A DNA stretch of 41,626 nucleotides from Shewanella sp. UCD-KL21. GTDB lineage: Bacteria > Pseudomonadota > Gammaproteobacteria > Enterobacterales > Shewanellaceae. The stretch spans positions 1-41,626 of the forward strand of contig NZ_MPHK01000030.1 of NCBI RefSeq assembly GCF_001957135.1, written 5' to 3'. Numbering within the stretch: position 1 is the stretch's first letter; each line of letters opens with the position of its first letter. Positions 25,951 to 35,649 of this stretch are shown piece after piece. The notes beneath the pieces are model-generated. The model saw only the letters and a program-made list of their open reading frames with translations. It searched no databases and was not told where the DNA came from. A program made the translations under genes and the position numbers.

Positions 25951-27387
25951 ATGGAAATGACACTGCGTTTTTTAGGGGCAACCCAAGAGGTAACAGGTTC
26001 CTGTCACTTATTAACTATCGACGGTAAACAAGTGTTGCTAGATTGCGGTTTAATTCAAGGTGGCAGGGCGGTTGAACTGCGAAACCATGAGCCGTTTGCT
26101 TTTGAGGCAAACACTATCGATGCAGTGGTCTTAAGTCATGCCCATATTGATCATTCCGGCCGTTTGCCTTTATTAGCAAAGTTAGGTTTTGATGGCCCTA
26201 TTTATACCAATAAAGCCACCGCTGAACTGTGCAAGGTAATGCTAAAAGATGCCGCTATGTTGCAGCAGCGAGATAATGAACGGCTGAATAAAAAACGTAA
26301 GAAACAACAGCTCGAACCAATTGCCGCTTTATTTGATGAACAAGATGTTGATAAGGCGCTATCGCAGTTCGTGCCGCTTGATTATCAGATAGACACTCAG
26401 CTTGCGCCCCATCTCAGCGTAACACTGTTTGACGCTGGGCATATTTTAGGCTCGGCTATTGTTGCGTTACAACTTGGCGAGGGTAGTCAGCAAAAAAACA
26501 TCGTATTTAGTGGCGATCTTGGCCGCGCAGGCATGCCAATTTTACGAGACCCGACCTTAATTGATAATGCTGATTTAGTGTTAATGGAAAGTACCTATGG
26601 TAACCGTTTACACCGCAGTTGGGATGAAACCATTGCTGAGTTAAAACAAATTTTCGCTAAAGCGATAACCGAAAGTCGCGGCAATATATTGTTACCGGCA
26701 TTTTCGGTGGGGCGGGCACAAGAGTTACTGTATTTGTTCCATTTGTATGCCAAAGAGTGGGATTTGTCCCGTTGGAAAATTTGCTTAGATAGTCCGATGG
26801 CTATCGAGGCGACTCGGGTGTATATCAATAATTACCCGCTAATGGATGAAGACTTTAAACGCTTTACCCGCATGCATCCAGGTGAGCACCCACTATTATC
26901 TAATGTGGAGTTTACTCAAAGCACCGATGAGTCGATGCTATTAAACGAGGTACATAAGGGACTAATCATTATCGCTGGTAGTGGTATGTGTAACGGTGGG
27001 CGAATTCGTTGTCATTTCGAGCATAATTTGTGGCGTCCTGAATGTGATGTCATTATTTGTGGTTATCAAGCAGAAGGTACACCGGGCAGAGCGCTGGTAG
27101 ATGGTCAGCCTGAACTGACTATTCGCGGAAAATCGGTAAAAGTGGCAGCTAAGCTACATACCATAGGCGGCTTGTCTGCCCATGCAGATCAAGCTGAATT
27201 ACTGCGCTGGTATCGTCATTTTAATCATCGACCACCATTGATATTAGTCCACGGTGAAACCTTGGCGCAGCAAGGGTTGGTGGATGCATTACAGCAAGAT
27301 AAATCATCTGCGCCCCAAGCGCTTGCGATAGCAGCCCATGGCGATAAACTGGATTTAAATGGCCTACCGCAGCTGGTTTGGTGTTGA
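25951..27387 (+). CDS. Beta-CASP metallo-beta-lactamase-fold hydrolase (RNA-processing type)
   Basis: The 478-aa product (from ATG 25951) belongs to the MBL-fold/beta-CASP group that includes CPSF-73-like and TTHA0252-like ribonucleases. It starts LRFLGATQEVTGSCHLL and has the zinc-binding motif SHAHIDHSGRLP (motif 2), GHILGSAIV, FSGDLGR (motif 4 Asp), MESTYGNR (beta-CASP motif A), GSGMCNGGRIRCHF (motif B region) and GGLSAHADQ (motif C), then HGE. The frame opens at 25909, but GAGGAAG five nt before ATG 25951 and the family N-terminus decide the later start. It is probably an endo- or exoribonuclease; the target in Gammaproteobacteria is unknown to me. It appears monocistronic. Confidence 0.9.
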   Translation: MEMTLRFLGATQEVTGSCHLLTIDGKQVLLDCGLIQGGRAVELRNHEPFAFEANTIDAVVLSHAHIDHSGRLPLLAKLGFDGPIYTNKATAELCKVMLKDAAMLQQRDNERLNKKRKKQQLEPIAALFDEQDVDKALSQFVPLDYQIDTQLAPHLSVTLFDAGHILGSAIVALQLGEGSQQKNIVFSGDLGRAGMPILRDPTLIDNADLVLMESTYGNRLHRSWDETIAELKQIFAKAITESRGNILLPAFSVGRAQELLYLFHLYAKEWDLSRWKICLDSPMAIEATRVYINNYPLMDEDFKRFTRMHPGEHPLLSNVEFTQSTDESMLLNEVHKGLIIIAGSGMCNGGRIRCHFEHNLWRPECDVIICGYQAEGTPGRALVDGQPELTIRGKSVKVAAKLHTIGGLSAHADQAELLRWYRHFNHRPPLILVHGETLAQQGLVDALQQDKSSAPQALAIAAHGDKLDLNGLPQLVWC

Positions 27388-27582
27388 ATGATGTTATTCA
27401 GCGGTGCTGTCATTGAGCAATAGTGTTTTTTTGCTGACGTTGACTGCTAATGCACCTTAATACATATGTTCATTACAGCCTTTTCCTATGACAAATTATC
27501 ATTGTTGTTGCTTATGTCATTGCCACATGGGTGATTATCAAGACTATAATGTCGCTATCTACTTAATCTGCGAAGCTCACTT

Positions 27583-30138
27583 GTGAAACATTGGTTTTTT
27601 TCAAAACAAACATGGCCGTTTTTATTGTCATTGCTCTTTATTGGGCTAATGACCACTATTTCTATTATCTACAGTAAAAATAATTTCGTGGTTGACTCCA
27701 ACCTAGATCGCCTGGTTCAGCAAAATGCCCCATGGAAGGACAACTTAACTAAGACGGTTAATGAATTTGGCGACTCTGAAAATGGTCTAGTCATTGTGAT
27801 TTCTGGCGATAATCGTCAGCAAGTACAAACTATGACTGAAGCGCTACAAGCGGACTTTTCTGCACAGCCCTTATTTAACGACGTATTTGCGCCAGCAACC
27901 TTGCCTTGGCTTAAACAGCAAGCCTTGTGGTTGTTACCCGAGCAAGACTTTACTGATTTTAATGCCAATATTGCCAGCATAATGCCAAAACTTCAGGCGG
28001 TCATGTCGGTTGAGACTAATGGCACAAATGAGCAAAATGATGCAGGGATACAATTATTAGCACAATTAAATCATGCTATTGAAACTGATGACATTAAAGC
28101 CGCTAAGCTGTTAATTAACGTATTAAACCAACTGGCGGAAAAGCAGGGCAGTGTTGACTGGTTTGAGGTATTGATGCCACCAAGTCGTGGTACTATTTAT
28201 CAAATTATTAGCTTAAATGCACAACCTCAGAACGATCAAAAACAGCCGAATAAATATATCATCGAAACCGCACAAAATATTATCCATCAATACAGTGATA
28301 ATGATGCAGTGCAAATTCGCATTACTGGTCAGACAGCGTTGGACTATGACGAAATCAGTGACGCCAACAACAGTGTAACCTTAGCGGGTACCATGTCGCT
28401 GATAGGGCTGATTGTAGTATTGGGATTTGGTATTCGCTCATTACGCATCATCATTGCCAGCTATGTGGCGGTGATTATTGGTTTAGTGTGGACGCTCGCA
28501 CTTGGATTATTTCTGGTGGGTTCATACAACACCATTTCCATTGTATTTCTGGTGATGTTTATTGGTTTAGGTGTCGATTTTGCGATTCATTTTTGTCTGC
28601 GACTACGAGAAGAGCAAGCGCTGCAGCCTACCAATTTCGCCAGCTTAATGGCGGCAATTCGCGGCACTTTTACGCCACTTAGTTTGTGCGCATTAACCTC
28701 TGCCATTGGGTTTCTTGGCTTTTATCCTACCGCGTATACCGGGCTTGCTGAATTAGGGGTTATTTCAGCGGCGGGGATGGCAATGGGGCTGCTGGCAACC
28801 TTTATCGTTATTCCGACTTTTTTCTTTATTTTTGGCTACCCGCGCCCCCATGGTTTTAAGGCTAACATTGGGACTGAAAACAGTGATACTCAGCTTCAAT
28901 ATGCCAGCGACGATGATTTTTGGCTGCCAAAACATCACAAAATTGTGGTGCTTTTCGCCGCGATAGCTCTCGGCATTTCTGGCTATGGTGCCAGTAAAAT
29001 GGAATTTGATTTCTCGACGTTGGTATTAAAATCAGTGAAATCTGAATCAGTTAAAACCCTTGAAGAAATCCAACAACAAGGCTTAACCTCAAGCTATCAA
29101 ATGATGATGCTAGCGACATCACCACAACAAGCGGCTAAGTGGCAATCACAATTGTCTGGTTTAGCTGAAGTGAGCAATGTTATTTCAATTAATTCATTTT
29201 TAGCCACAGATAGAGCGCTAAAACAAGCAGCATTGCAGCAAACATTATCAGCCGCCAATGCGCCAATAGAGTCATTAGATAGCCTTGCAAGCTTGCAGCA
29301 AAACTTAGCCAGAGCTGATTATGCCCAAGGCGTGATTACACAAGCTACCTTAGATTGGCTCAAAAATAATGATGAACTCACTCTTGCGAAGCAAATTAAT
29401 CAACATGCATTGGCGCCATTACAACTTATGCAGCAAAGTTTAGCTCAGTTAATGCAAGCGCCGGCACCAAGCTATGATGATATTCCTGCGGCGTTGTCTC
29501 AGCGCTATAAAAACGAGCAATATTTATTAGTCGTGGCTTATCCAGCAGGCGATATGCGTGATGTTAAACAGCTGGATAGATTTATTAAGTTGGTACAAGA
29601 GGTCGCGCCTAATGCAACTGGAAGACCTGTGGCCGAGCAGCAAGTGGGTAATATTATTATTAACGCATTTTTACAGGCAATCACTTATTCATTATTACTG
29701 ATAGCCGTCATTTTGTTGCTAGCGCTAAAACATAAACGCGATGTTATTTTGACTTTTATACCGCTGTTATTAACCACCTTATCGACCATGGCGGTGGCCC
29801 ATTGGAGTGGCCAAGCGTTAAATATGGCCAACATTATTGTGATTCCATTGATATTTGGCTTGGGGGTCGATAATGGTATTCACATCGTTGAACGTTTTCG
29901 GGCAGTGGGCTCTGCGAGAGCCTTTTATCAATCATCAACCCCAAGAGCGGCTGTGTTGAGTTCACTAACCACAATGGCGACGTTTGGCTCCTTGTTACTG
30001 GCTGATCACCGAGGCATGTATAGCATTGGTTTTTTACTCACCATCGCCATCGGCTTTTTACTTTTTTACAGTTTAACGGTATTACCCGCTTTATTGTTTA
30101 GTGTGAAAAAGATGCACCCCAGCCATTCGCTAAAATAA
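27583..30138 (+). CDS. RND-superfamily (MMPL-type) exporter
   Basis: This 851-aa inner-membrane transporter has the two-repeat RND layout: TM1 (~12-30), a large periplasmic domain (~35-255), six TMs (~265-440), a second periplasmic domain (~465-690) and a last TM bundle to the end. GLGVDFAIHFCLRLREE and GLGVDNGIHIVERFR are the paired MMPL motifs with the Asp thought to carry protons. It starts with GTG (GAAGCTCACTTGTG context). No membrane-fusion protein or TolC partner is nearby, as is normal for the MMPL/hopanoid-exporter-like group, which move lipids or other hydrophobic compounds. The substrate is unknown. Confidence 0.88.
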   Translation: MKHWFFSKQTWPFLLSLLFIGLMTTISIIYSKNNFVVDSNLDRLVQQNAPWKDNLTKTVNEFGDSENGLVIVISGDNRQQVQTMTEALQADFSAQPLFNDVFAPATLPWLKQQALWLLPEQDFTDFNANIASIMPKLQAVMSVETNGTNEQNDAGIQLLAQLNHAIETDDIKAAKLLINVLNQLAEKQGSVDWFEVLMPPSRGTIYQIISLNAQPQNDQKQPNKYIIETAQNIIHQYSDNDAVQIRITGQTALDYDEISDANNSVTLAGTMSLIGLIVVLGFGIRSLRIIIASYVAVIIGLVWTLALGLFLVGSYNTISIVFLVMFIGLGVDFAIHFCLRLREEQALQPTNFASLMAAIRGTFTPLSLCALTSAIGFLGFYPTAYTGLAELGVISAAGMAMGLLATFIVIPTFFFIFGYPRPHGFKANIGTENSDTQLQYASDDDFWLPKHHKIVVLFAAIALGISGYGASKMEFDFSTLVLKSVKSESVKTLEEIQQQGLTSSYQMMMLATSPQQAAKWQSQLSGLAEVSNVISINSFLATDRALKQAALQQTLSAANAPIESLDSLASLQQNLARADYAQGVITQATLDWLKNNDELTLAKQINQHALAPLQLMQQSLAQLMQAPAPSYDDIPAALSQRYKNEQYLLVVAYPAGDMRDVKQLDRFIKLVQEVAPNATGRPVAEQQVGNIIINAFLQAITYSLLLIAVILLLALKHKRDVILTFIPLLLTTLSTMAVAHWSGQALNMANIIVIPLIFGLGVDNGIHIVERFRAVGSARAFYQSSTPRAAVLSSLTTMATFGSLLLADHRGMYSIGFLLTIAIGFLLFYSLTVLPALLFSVKKMHPSHSLK

Positions 30139-30459
30139 GCTAATTATGGTCTTTGCTTAAATTGTCGTTATTTTAAAATGCCGATAGGGACATTGGCTTT
30201 TACTCTCTGAATTTCTACATATCACCACGGTGTTTTTTACATGGCACTTTTGCCTTTTATAAATAACCTCTCAGCCTAAAACTACATATTTGTAATACAA
30301 TAATGGCCATTCCTAACAATGCTGACAGCAAAATTATAACAATTCGTGGTGCCTATTATTTACATTTTAGGGTGTTTACGCTCCTTTGTTGAACGATTAC
30401 GTAACATTTGCAAGCGAATAGACGGTTAATTAGCGAGTTTTTGCTGTGGTTTGTATCAT

Positions 30460-30475
30460 TTTGATCTAGCTCTCA
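30460..30475 (+). promoter_or_regulatory. Candidate CRP-binding site upstream of the KdgM-like porin
   Basis: TTTGATCTAGCTCTCA matches 13 of 16 positions of the symmetrical CRP consensus TGTGATCTAGATCACA. It lies 125-140 nt before the porin start. Catabolite control is usual for oligouronate porins. A second dyad, TCTGTG (30549) with CACAGA (30573), lies nearer the gene. The rest of 30139-30600 shows no gene. Confidence 0.5.
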
Positions 30476-30600
30476 TCTTATAAGGTGCTACTAAATTGCA
30501 ATATTGTATGATTTGTTAAAGGTGTCATTTGAATATCTAATTGGTTCATCTGTGGCTTTTGATTCGATGTATCACAGATATGATGTGAGGATTTATTGTA

Positions 30601-31272
30601 ATGATGGCTAAAAAAGTACTGTTATGTGGCTGCGCCGCTCTTTTTGCTTGCTCTAGTGTTTCGGCGGCATCTTTTAATGTTCGCCAAGAGTTTTGCTCAG
30701 AGTCTGGTGAGTCGACTCGTGTCAAAATAGGTAGCAGTATTGGTAATTTTAATTATAGTGGCGAGCTTAAATTCAAGCCTGTTGATGGCTCAGATAAAAA
30801 ATCCAGCCAAAATAATGGCTGGGAATTAGGTTTAGATTATCGCTTTAAAATTAATGATAACTGGACTGTTGTGCCTGGTATGCCAATTGAGGCTCGTGAA
30901 AAGGGGATGACTTACAAACCGCAAATACGCGTAAACTATGCTGTTGATAGTATTCCAGGTTTAACGTTAACCGCTCGTTATCGTCATGATTTTTATAGAA
31001 ACAATTCAGATGTTGATAAACAGCGCCATAGATTAACCACAGGTTTTGGTTATACGACACGTGATTGGAAATTTGGTTTTGAGGCGGATTTGTATAAGGC
31101 GGTGGATTACAATATTTATGATAATGGTGACACCAACTATGAGTTGAACCTGACCGTGGCGCGTAAGATGGGTCAGTGGACACCATATGTAGAATTTGGT
31201 GATACCAATGTCAGCAATGACAGCCCTGATCGTGAATTACGTACTCGAATAGGGTTAACTTATAGTTATTAA
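30601..31272 (+). CDS. KdgM-family oligouronate-specific porin
   Basis: This 223-aa small monomeric outer-membrane porin has a signal peptide (CAALFACSSVSA, cut before ASFNVRQEF). A 12-stranded-type barrel follows with the family's regular short strands: GWELGLDYRFKINDNWTVVPG, YKPQIRVNYAV, LTLTARYRHDFYR, QRHRLTTGFGY, KFGFEADLYK and TPYVEFGD. It ends IGLTYSY, with a terminal aromatic residue. Many Arg residues on strands face the pore in KdgM and NanC, which pass acidic oligosaccharides. With a PL7 alginate lyase in the same window, oligoalginate is a reasonable substrate, though the genes are 25 kb apart. TGAGGA precedes the ATG-ATG start. I give no symbol because the substrate is unproven. 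Confidence 0.85.
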   Translation: MMAKKVLLCGCAALFACSSVSAASFNVRQEFCSESGESTRVKIGSSIGNFNYSGELKFKPVDGSDKKSSQNNGWELGLDYRFKINDNWTVVPGMPIEAREKGMTYKPQIRVNYAVDSIPGLTLTARYRHDFYRNNSDVDKQRHRLTTGFGYTTRDWKFGFEADLYKAVDYNIYDNGDTNYELNLTVARKMGQWTPYVEFGDTNVSNDSPDRELRTRIGLTYSY

Positions 31273-31500
31273 GATACATTAATTTCATCCAGCGTTAGCG
31301 GTCACTTAGTTTGAAACTTTGTCTTAAACAGAGTCTTTAACTTAGCCTTAAACATAGCCCTAAGCTTAGTGCTAACCTTATTTCTGAAGGTTTATCTGCA
31401 AAGGTAAGCCTTCTGAAAACTGTTATTGCTTTAGGTAGCTATTGAAAAAGTTAACAGCTATCGCAACAGATAATTATTCTGATTAACCTTTAACACTGAA

Positions 31501-33444
31501 TCAGTTTAAAATGGCGGTTAATGCTACTGGTGTTGATAAGGTATCAGCTTGTGAAAATCGAACTTCAAATTTACCGATAGTTTCAGGTTTGCCACACAAA
31601 TGACCTTGATAGTGGCTGCAGCCTTCATTTGATAAAATCTGTCGCTGTGATTCATCTTCTACTCCCTCTGCTATCACGCTTAAACCCAAATTATGTGCCA
31701 TTGATATGATGGTGCGGACAATTTCTTGATCGCACTTACCTTCAGCCAAACCATCGACAAAAGATTTATCTATTTTAAGTTGAAAAAGAGGGAGTTTTTT
31801 CAAATATTGTAAAGATGAATAGCCGGTTCCAAAGTCATCCAGTGAAAACTTGATGCCTAATGCCGCTATTTGGTTCATTTTTACTATGGTTTTATCAATA
31901 TCATTTAATAGAATTGATTCGGTTAATTCTAGCTTCAGCAATTCAGGGCGAACCTTATGGCGTGTTAAGGTAGATTTTATTGTTGCAACAAAATTGTCTT
32001 GATGAAATTGTCTAGCACTGACATTGATCGCTAAGGTGAGTGATTCAGTTGAGCTATTTTGCTGCCATAATTGCAGTTGTGCACAGGCCGCGTCTAATAC
32101 CCATTGACCAATTGAAATAATTGAACCATTTTGCTCCGCTACCGAAATAAACTCTAATGGCGGTACTAGCCCTCTTATCGGGTGGTTCCAGCGCAGTAGC
32201 GCTTCAGCACCTAATGGATTGTTATGCTTGTCTACTTGAACTTGGTAATAAAGTTCAAATTGTTCATTTTCAATAGCATTATTTAATTCTTCTTCAAGGG
32301 CGACACGATTAGAGATATTTTCTTGCATCTGCGGGTCAAAAAATCGCATTGAATTACGGCCGTCGTCTTTAGCTTGATATAAGGCGATATCGGCCTGTTT
32401 CAGCAATTCATCAACAGAGGTCTTTTGGCTGTTAAATAAAGTAATACCAATACTGGTGCTAATAGAAAAATCATGGCCATCAAGCTGATAAGGTAAATTA
32501 ATCGAAGTGAGTATTTTTTTGGCAATATCTTTAGTTTGTGTTGCAGCTATCGTTGATTTCCTACTCAATGATTCAATTAAAATTACGAATTCGTCGCCGC
32601 CAAAACGAGACACAGTGTCGCTTGCTCTAATGCACTGTACCAGCCGTTTGGCTACTTTTTTTAGGAGTATGTCTCCCATATCGTGGCCTAAGGTGTCGTT
32701 TAGAGTTTTGAAATTATCTAGGTCTAAAAACAGTAATGCTCCTTTGTGGTCATTGCGCGTACTTGTAACCAAAGCATGGTTGAGACGATCCATGAGAAGT
32801 CGACGGTTTGGTAGCCGAGTTAATGGGTCAAAATATGCCAAATCGGCAATTTTTTTCTCAGCTTCCTTATTGAGAGTAATATCGCTGATAGTGCCGACAT
32901 AGTTGGTGATAACAGAATGATTATCAGTTACCGCAGTGACGGTCAGCTTTTGAGGGTATACATCGCCATTTTTTCTTTTATCCCAAACTTCACCCTCCCA
33001 ATAACCGTGCTCTTTGATTATTTTCCACATCTGTAGGTAAAACGGCTTTTTGTGCTTGCCGGAAGATAAAACACTCGGATTTTGACCTATGACCTCATCG
33101 GCATCATAGCCGGTGATCCTAGAAAAGGCGCGATTGACGCGTAATATTTTGTTATCGGCATTAGTGACCAGCATGCCTTCTTGGGTTTCAAAAGCGGTTG
33201 CAGCGACCCGCAAATTTTCATGCGCTTTTTTTAGGCTACTATCACGGTTAAATAAGTTTCTTAGTACCATTGTGGCTGTAATGCAGCCTGAGAAAACCGT
33301 AAATAGTGCAAATGCAGTAAATAGAATCCACAATTTTGTGTGTGACTTTTCACCTCTTTGTTGAGCCTGTATTACTAAATTAGCCGCTTTGTTTGAAGAG
33401 TAGTCAACGATATAGTCCATTCTATTCATTAAAGCTTGATACAA
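31501..33444 (-). CDS. PAS-GGDEF-EAL c-di-GMP protein (C-terminal part of a frameshifted gene)
   Basis: This 647-aa frame has a TM helix (~40-62, WILFTAFALFTVFSGCITATMV cited as the hydrophobic segment), a PAS domain with PAC (~80-200), GGDEF (~205-365) and EAL (~375-630). The cyclase motif is SRFGGDEFVIL, with RASD five residues before it, a feedback-inhibition site. The EAL domain has EALLRW, ELTESILL, DDFGTGYSS and IAEGVE, so both domains look catalytically able. The N-terminus here is not natural: the preceding frame (33422-33994) encodes the missing sensor half, and one extra base in a C6 or A7 run around 33450-33468 separates them. Together they would make a ~820-aa membrane sensor. Confidence 0.88.
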   Translation of the reverse strand: MYQALMNRMDYIVDYSSNKAANLVIQAQQRGEKSHTKLWILFTAFALFTVFSGCITATMVLRNLFNRDSSLKKAHENLRVAATAFETQEGMLVTNADNKILRVNRAFSRITGYDADEVIGQNPSVLSSGKHKKPFYLQMWKIIKEHGYWEGEVWDKRKNGDVYPQKLTVTAVTDNHSVITNYVGTISDITLNKEAEKKIADLAYFDPLTRLPNRRLLMDRLNHALVTSTRNDHKGALLFLDLDNFKTLNDTLGHDMGDILLKKVAKRLVQCIRASDTVSRFGGDEFVILIESLSRKSTIAATQTKDIAKKILTSINLPYQLDGHDFSISTSIGITLFNSQKTSVDELLKQADIALYQAKDDGRNSMRFFDPQMQENISNRVALEEELNNAIENEQFELYYQVQVDKHNNPLGAEALLRWNHPIRGLVPPLEFISVAEQNGSIISIGQWVLDAACAQLQLWQQNSSTESLTLAINVSARQFHQDNFVATIKSTLTRHKVRPELLKLELTESILLNDIDKTIVKMNQIAALGIKFSLDDFGTGYSSLQYLKKLPLFQLKIDKSFVDGLAEGKCDQEIVRTIISMAHNLGLSVIAEGVEDESQRQILSNEGCSHYQGHLCGKPETIGKFEVRFSQADTLSTPVALTAILN

Positions 33445-33994
33445 GGGGGGCGCCTGATTTTTTTATCAGTTTTTCAGCATTGGTAATGTCATTGTTTATA
33501 AGCAATTCAATAATGTCTTGTCGAGTGCGCTGAAGCTGTAAAGTAAATGAAATTGCCTCGGTGACTTTGGTCATATCACCTAAAAAATTTGTTTGGATGA
33601 TTTCTAAATTATCAGCCAATGCAGTTTGTATTTTGTCGGTCTCAGCAACAAAGCTGTCACGCCTAACATTACTTTGGTCAATGAGGCCATAGAGTAGCTG
33701 GTTTCCAAGGGTTGTAATTGATTGTCGTGAAATACGCGCAGCGGCGTTCACTTGAAAAGGGTGTTGGTAGAGTTTATTGGTTTGAGAGGTAAAGTCATGT
33801 ATCTCATTGTTTAATTGAAATGCGAGTAACAGCAAACCGGCAAAAACAAAGGTATATCCTGACAATGTAATCAATAAAAGTTTGGCATAAGGCCTTAAAA
33901 ATTGTCCTAACGACATAAGCATCCCGAATCCATTCATAAGCTTATAATAAACTATAGACCTAACTAGCTCATTATGCAGATAATTCAGCAACAA
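33422..33994 (-). CDS. N-terminal sensor half of the frameshifted GGDEF-EAL gene
   Basis: This 190-aa frame has a TM segment (LLLITLSGYTFVFAGLLLLAF, ~38-58) followed by a helical periplasmic region like the four-helix-bundle sensors of chemoreceptors and diguanylate cyclases. It breaks off at KKSGAPLVSSFNE. Removing one base from the C run joins it to QAPPLYQALMNRMDYI of the downstream frame. The true start may be ATG 33937 (MNGFG) or ATG 33916 (MSLGQ) rather than 33994. If the shift is real, the product is an orphan sensor; if it is a sequencing error, this is the start of one gene. Confidence 0.75.
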   Translation of the reverse strand: MLLNYLHNELVRSIVYYKLMNGFGMLMSLGQFLRPYAKLLLITLSGYTFVFAGLLLLAFQLNNEIHDFTSQTNKLYQHPFQVNAAARISRQSITTLGNQLLYGLIDQSNVRRDSFVAETDKIQTALADNLEIIQTNFLGDMTKVTEAISFTLQLQRTRQDIIELLINNDITNAEKLIKKSGAPLVSSFNE

Positions 33995-34147
33995 TATTTA
34001 AAAAACACTAGCTAGCGCTCATATGTATTTCAAAATCGTTTATATTTTCCTAAATGCGTGTTGAAAAACGTAATCTAAATGAGCTTTATGTCATTAAGTT
34101 ATACTTTTTTATATCCAAATATTTTGTTCAATCACAAATAATAACCA

Positions 34148-35095
34148 CTAGGAAATATTGCTTATTTCTATGCTGGCGACTTGGTTTCTTCCATTAGATT
34201 TAGCAAGATAAAGTTGCTTATCAGCAAGTTCCAATAACATATCTTGCTGCATTTCCTTATGAGGTACAACGGTCGCTACGCCTGCACTGACGGTGATGTA
34301 GTCTGATACATTTGAAAAGCCGTGTTCGATTTTTAGCGCGTTGATGTTATCGATTATTGATTTGGCTTTATGTTCAGCGCCACAAAAATCAGTTTGTGGC
34401 AAAATACACACAAATTCTTCACCACCGTAACGAGCCACTAAATCACAAGGACGTTTCAGCGTCTGTTGAATTGTTTTGGCAACCAGGGCTAGGCAATTAT
34501 CTCCTTGCTGGTGACCATAGTTATCGTTGTATTGCTTAAAGACATCAATGTCTAACATGATGATGGAAATAGGCTCTTTATCTCGAATACAATGGCGCCA
34601 ATTTGCGGCAAAACGCTGGTCAAACTGACGTCTGTTAGCGACACCTGTTAACGCATCGTACATGGCAAAAGAGCGCAGTAAATCCGATTGCTGTTTGAGC
34701 ATCAATTGATTTTTAACCCGGGTTTTGGTGATGATGGGGTTAATGGGTTTGTGAATAAAATCTACTGCGCCAAGTTGAAGCCCTTTAACCTCAGTGGCTT
34801 CTTCAAAATGAGCTGTAATAAATATAACAGCGATATTGGCTGTGAGTGGATTCGCTTTGAGCTGTTTACATACCTCAAAACCATTTACTGTTGGCATTTC
34901 GATATCAAGTAATACCATATCTGGTTGTAAATCCATGCATACGTCGATGACTTGATCGCCATCGGTCGCCATGAAAATATCATAGTCTTCTTGCAATAAT
35001 TTTTTAATTATTTTGACATTTACAATTTGGTCATCGACCACCAAAATTTTGCCTTTAACGTCATGTTGGGACACTATGAGGTCTGAAATTTCCAT
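34148..35095 (-). CDS. Response regulator with diguanylate cyclase (REC-GGDEF)
   Basis: This 315-aa cytoplasmic protein makes c-di-GMP on phosphorylation. The receiver domain (~14-130) has the acidic pair in ILVVDDQ, the phospho-accepting Asp in VLLDIEMP, Thr in FITAHF and Lys in FIHKPI. The GGDEF domain (~145-305) reads RYGGEEFVCIL, the active GGEEF variant, with an RPCD inhibitory site five residues upstream. The layout is that of stand-alone WspR/PleD-like regulators. No cognate histidine kinase is adjacent; the neighbour is another c-di-GMP gene on the same strand, ~150 nt downstream. Confidence 0.92.
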   Translation of the reverse strand: MEISDLIVSQHDVKGKILVVDDQIVNVKIIKKLLQEDYDIFMATDGDQVIDVCMDLQPDMVLLDIEMPTVNGFEVCKQLKANPLTANIAVIFITAHFEEATEVKGLQLGAVDFIHKPINPIITKTRVKNQLMLKQQSDLLRSFAMYDALTGVANRRQFDQRFAANWRHCIRDKEPISIIMLDIDVFKQYNDNYGHQQGDNCLALVAKTIQQTLKRPCDLVARYGGEEFVCILPQTDFCGAEHKAKSIIDNINALKIEHGFSNVSDYITVSAGVATVVPHKEMQQDMLLELADKQLYLAKSNGRNQVASIEISNIS

Positions 35096-35649
35096 TTATA
35101 ACCCTTCTGTAATCTCATTCACGCTCACTAACTGAAACGAATGCATGTTATTCACTCACAGTGACTACTAGTCAGGTAAATACAGATGTTCTATTGGTTT
35201 GGTTTTATAAGCTCAATCCTTGTTCTACTCAAATTAATATTAGCAAACATCCTCTAAAAAACATCCTCTAAAAAACATCTGTGTTAGACATGTTTCAGCG
35301 AAATAGGTGTTTTAGCGAATCCCTTAGCAGTCGTGATAACTTAGTTTTTCTTAGTGATGAGATTATTGTTAGCTCTTTATTGCTTGCTTCAATTTAGGGG
35401 CAGTAAACATTAAGGGTAATAGCAATAACGTAACTTTTAAATCGGCCTAAATTCGCTGGCGCTATAATTAAAAATCAGTTTGTTGGAGGTATTAACCTTG
35501 GGCAACAATGGCAGTTATTACCCAATTTAATGAAGCTATTTATGGTTAAATGATAAGGTTATTTAAGTCTATTTTACGGGCTATTCAATTAAATTTAGGG
35601 GATTTAGCAATTCAATTTATTAAAGGTGTTAATTCTCCCCTTCGATAAA
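35096..35649. other. Non-coding stretch between response regulator and DUF917 gene
   Basis: No gene is seen in ~550 nt. It has a short direct repeat of AACATCCTCTAAAA (35256-35284, two copies and a partial third). The response regulator promoter must lie at its left end. Confidence 0.5.
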
